Shown here piece by piece: positions 34,463-43,419 of a stretch of 64,000 bases of DNA. Made by a program: the position numbers and the translations under genes. Numbering within the stretch: the stretch's first letter is position 1; every line of letters starts with the position of its first letter. The notes under the pieces were generated by a model. The model made no database searches. It was given only the letters and a program-made list of their open reading frames with translations, and had not been told where the DNA came from. Source of the DNA: Candidatus Zymogenaceae bacterium (GTDB taxonomy: Bacteria; Desulfobacterota; Zymogenia; Zymogenales; Zymogenaceae); assembly GCA_016931225.1 (NCBI GenBank), contig JAFGFE010000014.1, positions 124,001 to 188,000 on the forward strand, read 5' to 3'.

Positions 34463-36529
34463 TTATTTAATGAACGTATCGGTCCATGCCGGGCGGTCGG
34501 GTTGTCTTCCTTCATCCAGCATCAGCCGCCAGGACTCGTCGGTCAGGCGGTCGCCGATGGGCCAGGGGAACTCGTAGTAGGAGAAAACCCCGCCCCGGGC
34601 GATGGAGAGGCCGCCGTTGCCGTTGGGCACCGCCACATATATCTCGAACACCCTGCCGGTGGCCTCCTCCAGGACGGATCCGCCGGCGTCGGTGGCCACG
34701 TCGGCCACGAGGGCCGAGTCGATTTTTTCAAAGAATCCGGCGTATCCTTCTCCATCGGCTGCGGATAACGTCAGCCATTCCAGCGTGCCGCCGATATACA
34801 TGATGCGGTCGTATTCGTCCCGTTCCAGGAAAATCCCCTTGAGCTCTTTCTGGGAGACATCGAGCAGAAACACCAGAAGGCTGTCGAGACGATCGAGGAT
34901 ATCCGAGACGTTCTCGGTCAGAAGCGCCCGGGAGTCGAGGCCCGTTCGGGTCATCCGTGTGAGGGCCAAAAGCCGGGCGTAGACCTCCGGCTGGGGCTCC
35001 ACCCAGCCGGTGATGACCGGCGGCTCCTCGCCGCCCATCTCCGCCATCACCTGCTTGGCGTAGAGGATCGTATCGTGCTTGAGCTCCGTCCACGATCCCA
35101 TGGCGGTGGCAAGGTCCTTTCGCTCCCAGCTGTCATTTCTCATAAATGCGGGATACGACGCCCCCTTCTCCTCCAACAGCGGAAGGAAGGTATAGAGCCA
35201 TGCCCAATAGATGGTCTGGGTCCAGGAATCCTCTTTCAATCCCGCGATCTCAGCTTTCACCTTTTCCATCTGCTCGGGATAGTTGAGGTATGCGGTCTCC
35301 CCGGTCTTTTCCAGGATGGAAAGCGCCTCGTCCGATCCCAGGGCCGCCATCACGTCGAGACCCACGGGCAGCATCCTCGGGTTTTCCAGGGTGCCGACGT
35401 TGCGGAAGATGAGCTGCTCGAAGATGTAGGCGTCCAGCACGAACCGCTGGCCCATGAAGCGAAACCCCTTGGTGACCTCATCCTCGTCCTCCCAGATGTA
35501 CACCCACATGGAGTTGATCTGGGGCGGGGGGAGGGTTTCGGCCTTCTCCATGAACGCGGATAGTTTCTTCTTATCTCCCAGGTCTTTTGGGCTGAAGGAT
35601 GCACCGAAGACTTCTTTCATGATGGGGCGATAGTCCGAAATCGAGAGATCATCCGATTTCCCCACCAGGAATCCTGTGGGCTCATAGACCCGCTCCCACA
35701 CAGAAGCGGCGGGATCCGCCCCGACACCGGTCGTATCCATCAGATAGGTGATCAACAGGGCGGCCTTCGTCTCATCACTGTTGTCCAGGCGGAAGCACCT
35801 CCGGCCGTACCACATCATGGCCCTGAAATAGCGGGAGAGGTCCTCGCTCTTGGTGTAGTGGCCTCGGGGGACGTACTGGGAGTAATCCTCGACCTGGCCC
35901 GGGAAGAGTACGCCCTCGGACAGCCCCGTGTGGGCGTCGATTAGGGCGAGCTCCTTCGTGACGATGTCCCTCACCGGTTCGGGAATGGGGGTCTGGGGGT
36001 CCAGGAGCTTTTCCGCCACGGAAAAGTATGCCAGCACGAGCTTCGCCGTCTCCTCCATCGATGTGCCGGAAAGCTCGTTGTAGAGTTTTTCCGCATCAAT
36101 CCTGAGGGCCGTGGAGAGGGCCGTGATGTCCGGCGCGAACCGCTCACGCTCCAGGTCTCGGAGGATTTTGTCGAACAGGAGGTGATAGACGTGGAGCGCC
36201 GCGTCGGTGGTGACGAAGGAAGGCTCTTCCATGTAGAACGTCTGGTCATAGAGGGGGTAGAACTCTTTCCAGTCCGCCGGTTTCACCACGAAGCCGTTGG
36301 CCTTCAGGTGTTCCATCTGGGCGGGGGTGAGATCGAAGCTGCCTGTGTTGGAGAGATCGGCGGCATCGATCGGAAGGGTGTAGCCCCGGTACGTTTCCGG
36401 GACGGTCACCGCCGGCTTATCGTACTCGGCAAACCCGTCGCTCCCAGGGTCCAGCGCCAGGGCGAGCCCCGCCGGGAGCAGCAGGAGCGCAAGCGAGCAG
36501 AGTATCAGACTTATATGAAGTATTTTCAT
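34463..36529 (-). CDS. DUF3160 secreted protein
   Basis: 688 residues with a signal peptide of about 25 residues (hydrophobic LILCSLALLLLPAGLALA). The family core is visible: LKANGFVVKP, EFYPLYDQTFYMEEPSFVTTDAALHVYHLLFDKILRDLE, then RYFRAMMWYGRRCFRL, FMGQRFVLDAYIFEQLIF and GSWTELKHDTILYAKQ. DUF3160 proteins are large, mostly helical extracytoplasmic proteins of unknown function found in Deltaproteobacteria, Chloroflexi and others. The ribosome site GAGAGAGG is well placed. It is probably monocistronic; the next minus-strand gene upstream lies about 95 bp away. Confidence 0.85.
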   Translation of the reverse strand: MKILHISLILCSLALLLLPAGLALALDPGSDGFAEYDKPAVTVPETYRGYTLPIDAADLSNTGSFDLTPAQMEHLKANGFVVKPADWKEFYPLYDQTFYMEEPSFVTTDAALHVYHLLFDKILRDLERERFAPDITALSTALRIDAEKLYNELSGTSMEETAKLVLAYFSVAEKLLDPQTPIPEPVRDIVTKELALIDAHTGLSEGVLFPGQVEDYSQYVPRGHYTKSEDLSRYFRAMMWYGRRCFRLDNSDETKAALLITYLMDTTGVGADPAASVWERVYEPTGFLVGKSDDLSISDYRPIMKEVFGASFSPKDLGDKKKLSAFMEKAETLPPPQINSMWVYIWEDEDEVTKGFRFMGQRFVLDAYIFEQLIFRNVGTLENPRMLPVGLDVMAALGSDEALSILEKTGETAYLNYPEQMEKVKAEIAGLKEDSWTQTIYWAWLYTFLPLLEEKGASYPAFMRNDSWERKDLATAMGSWTELKHDTILYAKQVMAEMGGEEPPVITGWVEPQPEVYARLLALTRMTRTGLDSRALLTENVSDILDRLDSLLVFLLDVSQKELKGIFLERDEYDRIMYIGGTLEWLTLSAADGEGYAGFFEKIDSALVADVATDAGGSVLEEATGRVFEIYVAVPNGNGGLSIARGGVFSYYEFPWPIGDRLTDESWRLMLDEGRQPDRPAWTDTFIK

Positions 36530-36624
36530 GACGGTTTCCTCTCTCTGAAGTGCAAAAAATTATTATACCAGATTCCCCCGGCGACGTCGAAAAATGACGA
36601 CTATTGCTGTTTTCACGCGCCGGA

Positions 36625-37293
36625 CTACCACAGGACCAGGTCGTCGATGCCGTCGCCGTCTCGATCGGTGATGGAAAGACCCGTGAACCGTCCCGGAATC
36701 GGCCCCCACTTCATCACGAATCCCATGTCCTCCCACTCCCAGATGTCCACGAAGCGGGGGCGTTTGCACCATACGCCGCACCATTTCTTACCGTACTCAC
36801 CCCTGATCGTCGCCACCTCGTATATGCCGTCCCCGTCCAGGTCTCCCGACGCCATGTCTTCTATCGGAAACGGCAGGGCCGACCCCGCCCAGATCTCATC
36901 ACCGGTGTCCGGCTCCAGGACGATCAAATGACAGCTCATGCCGTTTTTATCTTTATAAGATGCGATGGGGCTTTCCTCCTCGTGCCAGCGCATGATGGGC
37001 CAGTCCCGCCAGGGCCGCCACACGACCACAATCAGCTCGGCCCTGCCGTCTCCGGTCACATCAACCACGGCGCTCTCCGTGATCTCCCAGCCTGTGGCGT
37101 GGGGCGGGAGGGAAAACGGTGTCGCCGGGGGGGGCTCGATATCGTCACTGAACACCGTGTCCAGCACCACAGGCTCGCCGGAGGCGAAGCCGATGGTTTG
37201 ATATGTCGCCGGCGCACATCCAAAGCCGCCCATCCCCACCGACGCGCACAACAGGAGTAATACAGAAATACGTAAGACACATCGCACGGTCAT
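36625..37293 (-). CDS. Lipoprotein with VCBS/FG-GAP-like Ca-binding repeats
   Basis: 222 residues from ATG 37293; the longer frame 5' overlaps the phosphoesterase gene. Residues 1-26 form a lipoprotein signal with lipobox GFGC (Cys26). Three D-x-DGDG-type loops follow, VVDVTGDGRAELIVVVW, ASGDLDGDGIYEVATIRGEYG and LSITDRDGDGIDDLVLW, the last ending the protein. These are integrin-alpha/VCBS-like propeller loops that bind Ca2+. Its start overlaps the stop of the upstream phosphoesterase gene (ATGA), which implies translational coupling. Confidence 0.75.
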   Translation of the reverse strand: MTVRCVLRISVLLLLCASVGMGGFGCAPATYQTIGFASGEPVVLDTVFSDDIEPPPATPFSLPPHATGWEITESAVVDVTGDGRAELIVVVWRPWRDWPIMRWHEEESPIASYKDKNGMSCHLIVLEPDTGDEIWAGSALPFPIEDMASGDLDGDGIYEVATIRGEYGKKWCGVWCKRPRFVDIWEWEDMGFVMKWGPIPGRFTGLSITDRDGDGIDDLVLW

Positions 37294-37853
37294 TTTGTTC
37301 GGGCTTCTTTTGGTATCTGAAAGGAGCCGCTCAGGACCACCTCGCATCGGTCGTCCCGGTCGCATCGGGTAACCGACACCTCGAAGCTCTCCTGACCGAT
37401 CAGTATCAGCCCGGCGTGGGAGTGCGGGGCCAGCGGGTAGAGGTCGCCCGGGTTCAGGAGGACCACGCCGCTTCGCTCCGAGAGGTGGGGGCGGTGGGTG
37501 TGGCCGAAGATGATCAGCCGGGCCCCCAGGGCGTTTCCCCGGTGTGCGAGGTCGTCCATATTTTTTTTCCAAATATCTCGGGGGGCGTAGGGATTCAGAT
37601 CGAACTGGTGGCCGTGGGTCACATGACACAAGAGACCCGAAAGATCCAGGGTCGTCTCCGGGGGATAGTCCCCTCCTGTGTCCTCGTTGCCGGTCACCCC
37701 CACCGTTTGAAACTCCCCGGCTCCGGCAAGCGTTGCCAGGTCCCCCACCCCGTCGCCCGCATGAATCAGGACATCAAAGGGGGCGATGAGGTCAAGGACC
37801 TCATTCGCTCGATTTGTGTTGTGATGGGTATCGGAAATGACGGCGACCCGCAC
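37290..37853 (-). CDS. YfcE/MJ0936-family metallophosphoesterase
   Basis: 187 residues. The metallophosphatase motifs are in order: VISDTHHN, IHAGDGVGD, TGNED (the Cys of the usual GNCD replaced by Glu), THGHQFD and FGHTHRP followed by LLNPGD. Family members hydrolyse phosphodiesters with Mn2+ or Ni2+; the physiological substrate is not known. The stop codon overlaps the start of the VCBS lipoprotein. Confidence 0.9.
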   Translation of the reverse strand: MRVAVISDTHHNTNRANEVLDLIAPFDVLIHAGDGVGDLATLAGAGEFQTVGVTGNEDTGGDYPPETTLDLSGLLCHVTHGHQFDLNPYAPRDIWKKNMDDLAHRGNALGARLIIFGHTHRPHLSERSGVVLLNPGDLYPLAPHSHAGLILIGQESFEVSVTRCDRDDRCEVVLSGSFQIPKEARTK

Positions 37854-37925
37854 GGCCTGTGTCTCCTTCCGGGATGGGTGTCTCTGAAAATACCGTTTCG
37901 TGTCGGGGTGTGATGATTTCCCGTG

Positions 37926-38459
37926 TTATTCCCGCTCGAGGTCAAGGATCATGGCGGTTTCCCGGCAGTCGGGAAAATAGACGCACTTGAGGCAGTGGCT
38001 CCATATTTTGTGGGGCAGGACGGCCTTGTCGACGACGGTAAACCCGAACCGGCGAAAGAACTCCGGGATGTAGGTGAGCACGAAGATGTGGTTAACCCCC
38101 AGAGACGGGGCGTCGGCGATGCACGCGTCTATGAGCTTCCCGGCGATGCCGATATTCTGATGGGCCTTGTTTACCGCCAGGGATCGTATCTCCGCCAGGC
38201 CCCCGGTCATGGGAAGCGCACTGGATGAACCGATCGGCGGGTCGGTGCCGCCGTTGTTTTCCATACCGTGGGGGCCCCAGGTCACGTGAAGCGCCGCGGC
38301 GCCCACAACGCCGTCGTCCTCGCGGTCGAACACGAAATAGGAGCGGATTCTGTCATACAGCTCCGAGAGGGATACCGGGAGCATGTCTCCCGATTTTCCG
38401 TAGGGCTCTATCAACCGCCTCATAGCGGGTATGTCTTCGATGCGTGCTTTTCGTATCAT
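37926..38459 (-). CDS. ArgA-like GNAT N-acetyltransferase
   Basis: 177 residues. The GNAT core is LAEIRSLAVNKAHQNIGIAGKLIDACIADAPSLGVNHIFVLTYIPEFFRRFGF. The following VDKAVLPHKIWSHCLKCVYFPDCRETAM with spaced cysteines is typical of the short N-acetylglutamate synthases that lack the amino-acid-kinase domain. In arginine biosynthesis these make N-acetylglutamate from acetyl-CoA and glutamate. No arg genes are adjacent, so the substrate is inferred from the motif. It sits between recN and the phosphoesterase gene, same strand. Confidence 0.82.
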   Translation of the reverse strand: MIRKARIEDIPAMRRLIEPYGKSGDMLPVSLSELYDRIRSYFVFDREDDGVVGAAALHVTWGPHGMENNGGTDPPIGSSSALPMTGGLAEIRSLAVNKAHQNIGIAGKLIDACIADAPSLGVNHIFVLTYIPEFFRRFGFTVVDKAVLPHKIWSHCLKCVYFPDCRETAMILDLERE

Positions 38460-38536
38460 GGTCTCTCGTGATTTCGCGGGTGGTTAGTGTCGTTTTATTC
38501 GGTACGGTATAGGGATGGGTGGGTCGGTGCGCCCGG

Positions 38537-40261
38537 TCATCTCGCCGTCTCGATCATTTCCTTGGCATGATTCAGGGTGGTTTCCGTGATGATCTCACCC
38601 CCGAGCATCCGGGCGATCTCCATGACCCGCTCATCCTGGGAGAGCCGCTCCACCCGTGTGATGGTTCGCGACGTATCCGCCCCGGTCCTGGCGGCGTCCT
38701 TGACCACGGAGTAGTGGGTATCGGCGAAACTGGCGATCTGGGGAAGGTGCGTAATGCAGATGACCTGCTGGTGGCTGCTGACCTGTTTCAGTTTTTTACC
38801 CACCACCTGGGCGATGCCGCCGCCGATGCCCGAATCCACCTCGTCGAAGATGAGGGTGGGGATGACCTGGGTCTGGGCGAGGGTTTTCTTCATTGCCAGA
38901 AGCAGACGGGAGAGCTCTCCACCCGAGGCGATGCGGGCGAGCGCCCTCGGCTCCTCCCCGACGTTGGGAGAGATGAAAAACTCGACGCGATCTATCCCTG
39001 TGGGGTTCGCGGCGATGCCGTCCAGGGAAAACTCCCCCTCCTTCGCTTTTCTGGTGTCGATGTTCACCACGAAACGGGTCCCCTGCATCCCCAGGGACGA
39101 TACCTCCTCTTCGACCATGCGGGAAAACCGGGCGCCCACGTCCCTTCTCTGTTTTCCCAGCTCCCGGGCGTGACGAAGGGCCTCGGCCTTTACTGTTTCA
39201 ATCTCCCCTTTCAGCCTTTGGATGTTCTCTTCGCTCATCTCGATGCCGGAGAGCTCAGCCTTCGCCTTCTCGGCGAAGGCGAGGATATCCGTGATTGTGC
39301 CGTCGGGGGTTTGTGCATATTTCTTTTTCAAGGACGAGATCAGGCGCAGCCGCTCCTGCACCTGGTCGAGGCGCTCCGGATCGAAGGAGACCCGGGAGGC
39401 GTATGACTCCAGCTCTTTTCCGGCATCCTCGATGCCGTACAGCGCCTCGGCGAGGGTTTCTGCGAGGGCTCCCAGGTTTTTATCGAGCTCGGCCAACTCC
39501 CGGACCTTCGACAGCGCCTCGGCGATGTTTTCGGATGCGGAGTTCTCCATGGCATACAGGAGTCGGTGGGCCTCGTCCGCGTTTTTGAAGAGCTTTTCGG
39601 CATTGGCCAAGAGCGTTCGCTCCTCCCTGAGTTCCTCCTCCTCGCCCGCCGCCAGCTTCGCATCGTCTATTTCCTTGATCTGAAACCTCAGGAACTCGAT
39701 GCGGCGCTCCTTTTCCGCCTCGTCCATCCGTAATGATTCCATCTGTTCGGTCAGCGTCCGAACCCGGCGGATCAGCTCTCCGGTCTTTCGCCTGAGGGGC
39801 CACAGATTCCCGAAGGAGTCGATGATGTCGATGTGGCGATCCGGCCTGAGGAGGGTTTGGTGCTCGTGCTGGCCGGAGATGTTGATCAGCTCTTCGCCGA
39901 CCTCGGAGAGGATCACGAGGGTCGTCATCGACCCGTTGATGAGTACCCGGCTCTTTCCTCCCCGGGAGATGATACGCTTGATCAACAGCTCCTCACCCTG
40001 GTCGTCGATGCCCCGCCGGGATAAAAGCTCCGTGACCGGATTGTCCTTCGGCAGATGAAACATCGCCTCCACCACCGCCTCGTCGGAGCCGGTGCGGATC
40101 AGATCGAGCTGGGCCCGGTCCCCCAATATCAGGTTGACGGCGCTGATGATGATGGATTTGCCGGCGCCGGTTTCCCCGCTCAGGATGTTCATGCCGCGGG
40201 TGAAGGTGATCCTGAGGGAATCGATGATGGCAAAATTTTGTATGGAAAGCTCCACCAGCAT
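38537..40261 (-). CDS. recN: DNA repair protein RecN
   Basis: 574 residues of the SMC-like ATPase. The N-terminal half begins LVELSIQNFAIIDSLRITFTRGMNILSGETGAGKSIIISAV (Walker A). A long coiled coil spans about 150-360, and the C-terminal half carries ISPNVGEEPRALARIASGGELSRLLLAMK (ABC signature) and TLIFDEVDSGIGG (Walker B). RecN holds broken DNA ends during repair. It begins 3 nt after nadK ends, the common nadK-recN pairing. Confidence 0.96.
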   Translation of the reverse strand: MLVELSIQNFAIIDSLRITFTRGMNILSGETGAGKSIIISAVNLILGDRAQLDLIRTGSDEAVVEAMFHLPKDNPVTELLSRRGIDDQGEELLIKRIISRGGKSRVLINGSMTTLVILSEVGEELINISGQHEHQTLLRPDRHIDIIDSFGNLWPLRRKTGELIRRVRTLTEQMESLRMDEAEKERRIEFLRFQIKEIDDAKLAAGEEEELREERTLLANAEKLFKNADEAHRLLYAMENSASENIAEALSKVRELAELDKNLGALAETLAEALYGIEDAGKELESYASRVSFDPERLDQVQERLRLISSLKKKYAQTPDGTITDILAFAEKAKAELSGIEMSEENIQRLKGEIETVKAEALRHARELGKQRRDVGARFSRMVEEEVSSLGMQGTRFVVNIDTRKAKEGEFSLDGIAANPTGIDRVEFFISPNVGEEPRALARIASGGELSRLLLAMKKTLAQTQVIPTLIFDEVDSGIGGGIAQVVGKKLKQVSSHQQVICITHLPQIASFADTHYSVVKDAARTGADTSRTITRVERLSQDERVMEIARMLGGEIITETTLNHAKEMIETAR

Positions 40262-40264
40262 CGC

Positions 40265-41149
40265 TTATTTTCCTCCCCAGCGAAGTTTGCTGCGCAGTAC
40301 CGAAAAATAATCGAGATGGGTCGGCTCCGCGAGGAGTATCTTGGTGGCGCCCCGGCTGATGGTGAGTCTCCTGTTCATCGGATATTGAAACCCCACCTGC
40401 CCGTCCAGGGTAACGAACACGTCGCTGCTTTCCGAGACGAGCTTGATATCAATGACCGCGTCCCCCGGAATGACAATCGGCCGGTTCGTGAGGGTGTGGG
40501 GACAGATGGGGGTGATGATAATGGCCGAGAGCGTCGGGTAAATGATGGGGCCGCCGGCGGACATATTGTAGCCGGTGGAGCCGGTGGGTGTGGAGATGAT
40601 CAGACCGTCCCCCCGGTAGGTGGTCATGTACCTCTGGTTGATGTTGACCTTGAGGGTGATGATTCGGGCAAGCGCCCCCTTGTTGATAACCACGTCGTTC
40701 AGGGCGACATGGGGCGGTATAGTGGCGTCCTTCTCCAGCTCCGATCGGAGCGTCATTCGCTCCTCGATACGGTAGTCCCCCACCAATACCTTTTCCAGGA
40801 CGTCGTAGATGTCCGGCAAAGAGATATTCGTCAGGAAACCGAGACCGCCCAGGTTGACGCCCAGAATCGGCACGCTGCTGTCCCCCACCTGTCTGGCGGC
40901 GTGAAGCAGGGTGCCGTCTCCACCCAGAACGATCACAAGATCGGACCGGCTCGTGATACTACCCGACGACACGGACTGCGGCAGGGTCATCTGGGAGGCG
41001 GTTTCCTCGTCCACGATCACCTCAATGCCGTATGTATCCAGCCAGGGGATCAGCTTGGAGATGATCTCTCCGGCCTGGGGCTTGTTTCGCTTGGCGATGA
41101 TCCCGATGCGGTTGATATCGGGCCGATCGTCCTTTTTCCGGGCATTCAT
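40265..41149 (-). CDS. nadK: NAD kinase
   Basis: 294 residues from ATG 41149, which gives the usual N-terminus NRIGIIAKRNKPQA; the frame is open to an ATG at 41218 without a better ribosome site. Key motifs are the LVIVLGGDGTLLHAAR loop, GVNLGGLGFLTNI, NDVVINKG and DGLIISTPTGSTGYNMSAGGPII. It phosphorylates NAD to NADP. It precedes recN directly. Confidence 0.95.
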   Translation of the reverse strand: MNARKKDDRPDINRIGIIAKRNKPQAGEIISKLIPWLDTYGIEVIVDEETASQMTLPQSVSSGSITSRSDLVIVLGGDGTLLHAARQVGDSSVPILGVNLGGLGFLTNISLPDIYDVLEKVLVGDYRIEERMTLRSELEKDATIPPHVALNDVVINKGALARIITLKVNINQRYMTTYRGDGLIISTPTGSTGYNMSAGGPIIYPTLSAIIITPICPHTLTNRPIVIPGDAVIDIKLVSESSDVFVTLDGQVGFQYPMNRRLTISRGATKILLAEPTHLDYFSVLRSKLRWGGK

Positions 41150-41403
41150 TGACGGTCCAATTCGATAATAACGGCAAGCACATACATACCATAGTTTCTC
41201 GAGGGTGTCCATATTCATTTTTAACCCGAGAGCGGTTGTCTTCGTCTAATTATCGTCGGTACGGTTTTTTTTGACGGGGGACAACTTCGTGTTATAATTA
41301 ATATGAGTCTTTTATTTATATATCGGCGATTCATATCCATACCCGGAGAGGTGGAGGTATCCCCGGAAGATCGGGGGCGAGTGCAGAGTATGGGACATCG
41401 GGC

Positions 41404-42591
41404 ATGAGCAAGCACAAGGATAAAAAGGCCGTCACCCCCTTCCGGCGTGAAGAATATATAACGCCGCCCCGGGTGTTGTGGCGAAGAAAGGTGTCAGAGG
41501 GGGTGGTGAACCCGCTGGCGGTGGTGGATCGATATGTCCTGTTGGAATTGGGGGATCATCTGTATGCCTTCAATGCGGTCGACGGCGCCCTGGCGGACGA
41601 TACTGAATTCCACATCCGTATGCGGAACTGCCATCTCTACTACTCCTCGTTTTCCGGCCTCGATCCCCGGGATGTTCGGGGCATGTTCATGGGGCCACAG
41701 GAAACATCGGCGCTTTCGGCCAATCATGTGTACGATCTTTCGGACGGCAGCCGCGTGATGCAAAAGAGTGGTGGGACCGCCGGGGTCCCCCTCATGACCG
41801 ACACACGGATTTACTACAGCTTTGTCGACAACGCGGGAGAAACCTCGGTCATCGCCCATGATCTAAAGGAGCGTCACACTCTTTGGGAACAGCGATTGAT
41901 TGGTTACCAGGCGATCTTGAAATTTCCCCCCGCCACCGACGGCGAACTGCTGTTTATCCGATCCTATTCCTATCTTCATGCGTTAAGCATGCGGGACGGG
42001 GCGCTGGTCTGGTCCACGAAGCTGACCGGCAAGGAAAAGGAGGAGGGATATCGGGACATCGTCTATTTTTCGGCCCCGGTCTTTTATGACGGCGCCGTCT
42101 ACCTGTTCCGAGACGAGTACATCATCCCCTATCATGTGAGGACCGGAGAGACGAATTATAATTCCTGGAGACGCTATCTCGGCTCCATCGGGCTTTCGGC
42201 CATGGAGGCGGGGCCGTCCCCCATCCTGAAGAGGGGCCGAATCTATACCGCGGGGGCGCTTTATTATATCAGCGGGCACCTGGCGGCCTTGGGCGGATCG
42301 GATATGGCGGGCGGAGACGGCTATTCCCGGGTGTGCGCGTTCGATCTGGAGATGAAACGAACGATCTGGGAGGTGGACGCAGGCGATACATCGGTAAGTC
42401 ATATCGCACTGGGCGGCAAGTATCTGTTGGCGGTGGATTATGAGGGGAAGGTGATCTGTTTTTCCACGGTGAACGGGGCGATACTGTGGGGCGGAACCCT
42501 GGACGGCGGAGTGCGGGTGCGTCCGGTCTTTTTTTTCGGCAGGGTCTACGTGGCCACCGATACCGGTTGGCTCTACTGTCTCGCCCTGTAA
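41404..42591 (+). CDS. PQQ-like beta-propeller protein without signal peptide
   Basis: 395 residues with propeller blades marked by repeated L-x-A-x-D/N-x-x-x-G-x-x-x-W patterns: LYAFNAVDGA, LHALSMRDGALVWSTKL, VCAFDLEMKRTIWEV, VICFSTVNGAILWGG and VYVATDTGWLYCLAL at the end. BamB and quinoprotein dehydrogenases share this fold. There is no signal peptide or lipobox: the N-terminus is MSKHKDKKAVTPFRREEY, so the protein appears cytoplasmic, which is uncommon. No PQQ-ligating or catalytic residues can be assigned. The function is unknown. Confidence 0.75.
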   Translation: MSKHKDKKAVTPFRREEYITPPRVLWRRKVSEGVVNPLAVVDRYVLLELGDHLYAFNAVDGALADDTEFHIRMRNCHLYYSSFSGLDPRDVRGMFMGPQETSALSANHVYDLSDGSRVMQKSGGTAGVPLMTDTRIYYSFVDNAGETSVIAHDLKERHTLWEQRLIGYQAILKFPPATDGELLFIRSYSYLHALSMRDGALVWSTKLTGKEKEEGYRDIVYFSAPVFYDGAVYLFRDEYIIPYHVRTGETNYNSWRRYLGSIGLSAMEAGPSPILKRGRIYTAGALYYISGHLAALGGSDMAGGDGYSRVCAFDLEMKRTIWEVDAGDTSVSHIALGGKYLLAVDYEGKVICFSTVNGAILWGGTLDGGVRVRPVFFFGRVYVATDTGWLYCLAL

Positions 42592-42722
42592 CGGGTGCAT
42601 TCCCGCACGCGGCGTGCCGAACGGGCCGGGTCGAGACGGTTTTTCGAAATCCGCCTTGGGAGGGAGAGTCGCCCGCATTTCGATACACCCTGCAAAAATG
42701 CAGAGAACAGGGAAAGAGGGGG

Positions 42723-42738
42723 TGTGATACATATCACG
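42723..42738. promoter_or_regulatory. CRP/FNR-family-like palindrome upstream of the glycine-zipper lipoprotein
   Basis: TGTGATACATATCACG contains GTGATA and TATCAC in perfect symmetry and fits the TGTGA-N6-TCAC CRP consensus. It lies 66 bp upstream of the start codon. Confidence 0.45.
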
Positions 42739-42756
42739 GTATTTTTGTTGAAAATG

Positions 42757-42769
42757 TCCTATCATAGGA
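42757..42769. repeat. Perfect 13-bp palindrome in the same promoter region
   Basis: TCCTATCATAGGA, 19 bp after the CRP-like site and 35 bp before the start codon. It is a possible second operator. Confidence 0.4.
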
Positions 42770-42803
42770 TAGAACCAATCAAAAAACATGGGGAGGAAAG
42801 ACC

Positions 42804-43337
42804 ATGAGAAAGAATAGAAGCATGCGCCTGTTTGTTTTATTAATGGGTGCGGCGGCATTGCTCCTTGCCGGGTGTTATTCCTACGGCGGATATAACAACG
42901 GCTATTATGGGGGCAACCCGTACAACAATTACGGGCTGACACCGACGCTGAGCGGTACGTTGCTTGGCGGATTGGCGGGAGCGGGTCTGGGTGCGGTCAT
43001 CGGGAATGAGAGTGGTCATGCGGAGGAAGGTGCGGGCATCGGCGCCCTGGCAGGATCCCTCATCGGCGGGACCATCGGGTATGCATTTGAAAATCAGAAT
43101 CGAAGATACTACGATCAACAGTACAACTCCGAATATAACAACCGGTATTACGGAGATCCCTCCTACAACGATCCGTATTATAACGACCCCTATTACAATG
43201 ATCCCTACTACAACGACCCCAACTATTACCCGTATTACGGCGGCGAATACAATACGAACAATCCTCCACGGGAAAGCTCTCCGACCTACTCCGACAACTA
43301 CTACAAGGAGCAAAACCGTCGGGTTATGTCGCCGTAA
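42804..43337 (+). CDS. Glycine-zipper lipoprotein with Tyr/Asn/Asp-rich repeats
   Basis: 177 residues with ribosome site GGGAGGAAAG. The lipobox is LLAGC (Cys24). Residues about 50-95 form a glycine zipper (GGLAGAGLGAVIG ... GALAGSLIGGTIGYAFE) of the SlyB/YMGG type that inserts in or spans the outer membrane. The C-terminal third is low complexity: four tandem Y-N-D-P-Y units plus further Tyr and Asn. The zipper is nearly identical to that of the next gene, so the two arose by duplication. It is probably an envelope-stress or structural lipoprotein. Confidence 0.82.
   Translation: MRKNRSMRLFVLLMGAAALLLAGCYSYGGYNNGYYGGNPYNNYGLTPTLSGTLLGGLAGAGLGAVIGNESGHAEEGAGIGALAGSLIGGTIGYAFENQNRRYYDQQYNSEYNNRYYGDPSYNDPYYNDPYYNDPYYNDPNYYPYYGGEYNTNNPPRESSPTYSDNYYKEQNRRVMSP
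43164..43223 (+). repeat. Four tandem 15-bp repeats coding for YNDPY
   Basis: Units at 43164, 43179, 43194 and 43209, each 15 bp. Codons vary (GAT/GAC, CCG/CCC, TAT/TAC) while the amino acids are kept, except that the last unit ends in Asn. Confidence 0.85.
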
Positions 43338-43354
43338 CGATGACGAAAAACGTA

Positions 43355-43390
43355 CCATGGGCCCGCCGGATACGGAGGGCCCGTGTTTTT
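43355..43390 (+). terminator. Rho-independent terminator after the glycine-zipper lipoprotein
   Basis: CATGGGCCC pairs with GGGCCCGTG (one T-G pair), 12-nt loop, then TTTTT. Confidence 0.8.
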
Positions 43391-43419
43391 CAATGGTTTG
43401 ATGAGGAGAGGTGATTATA

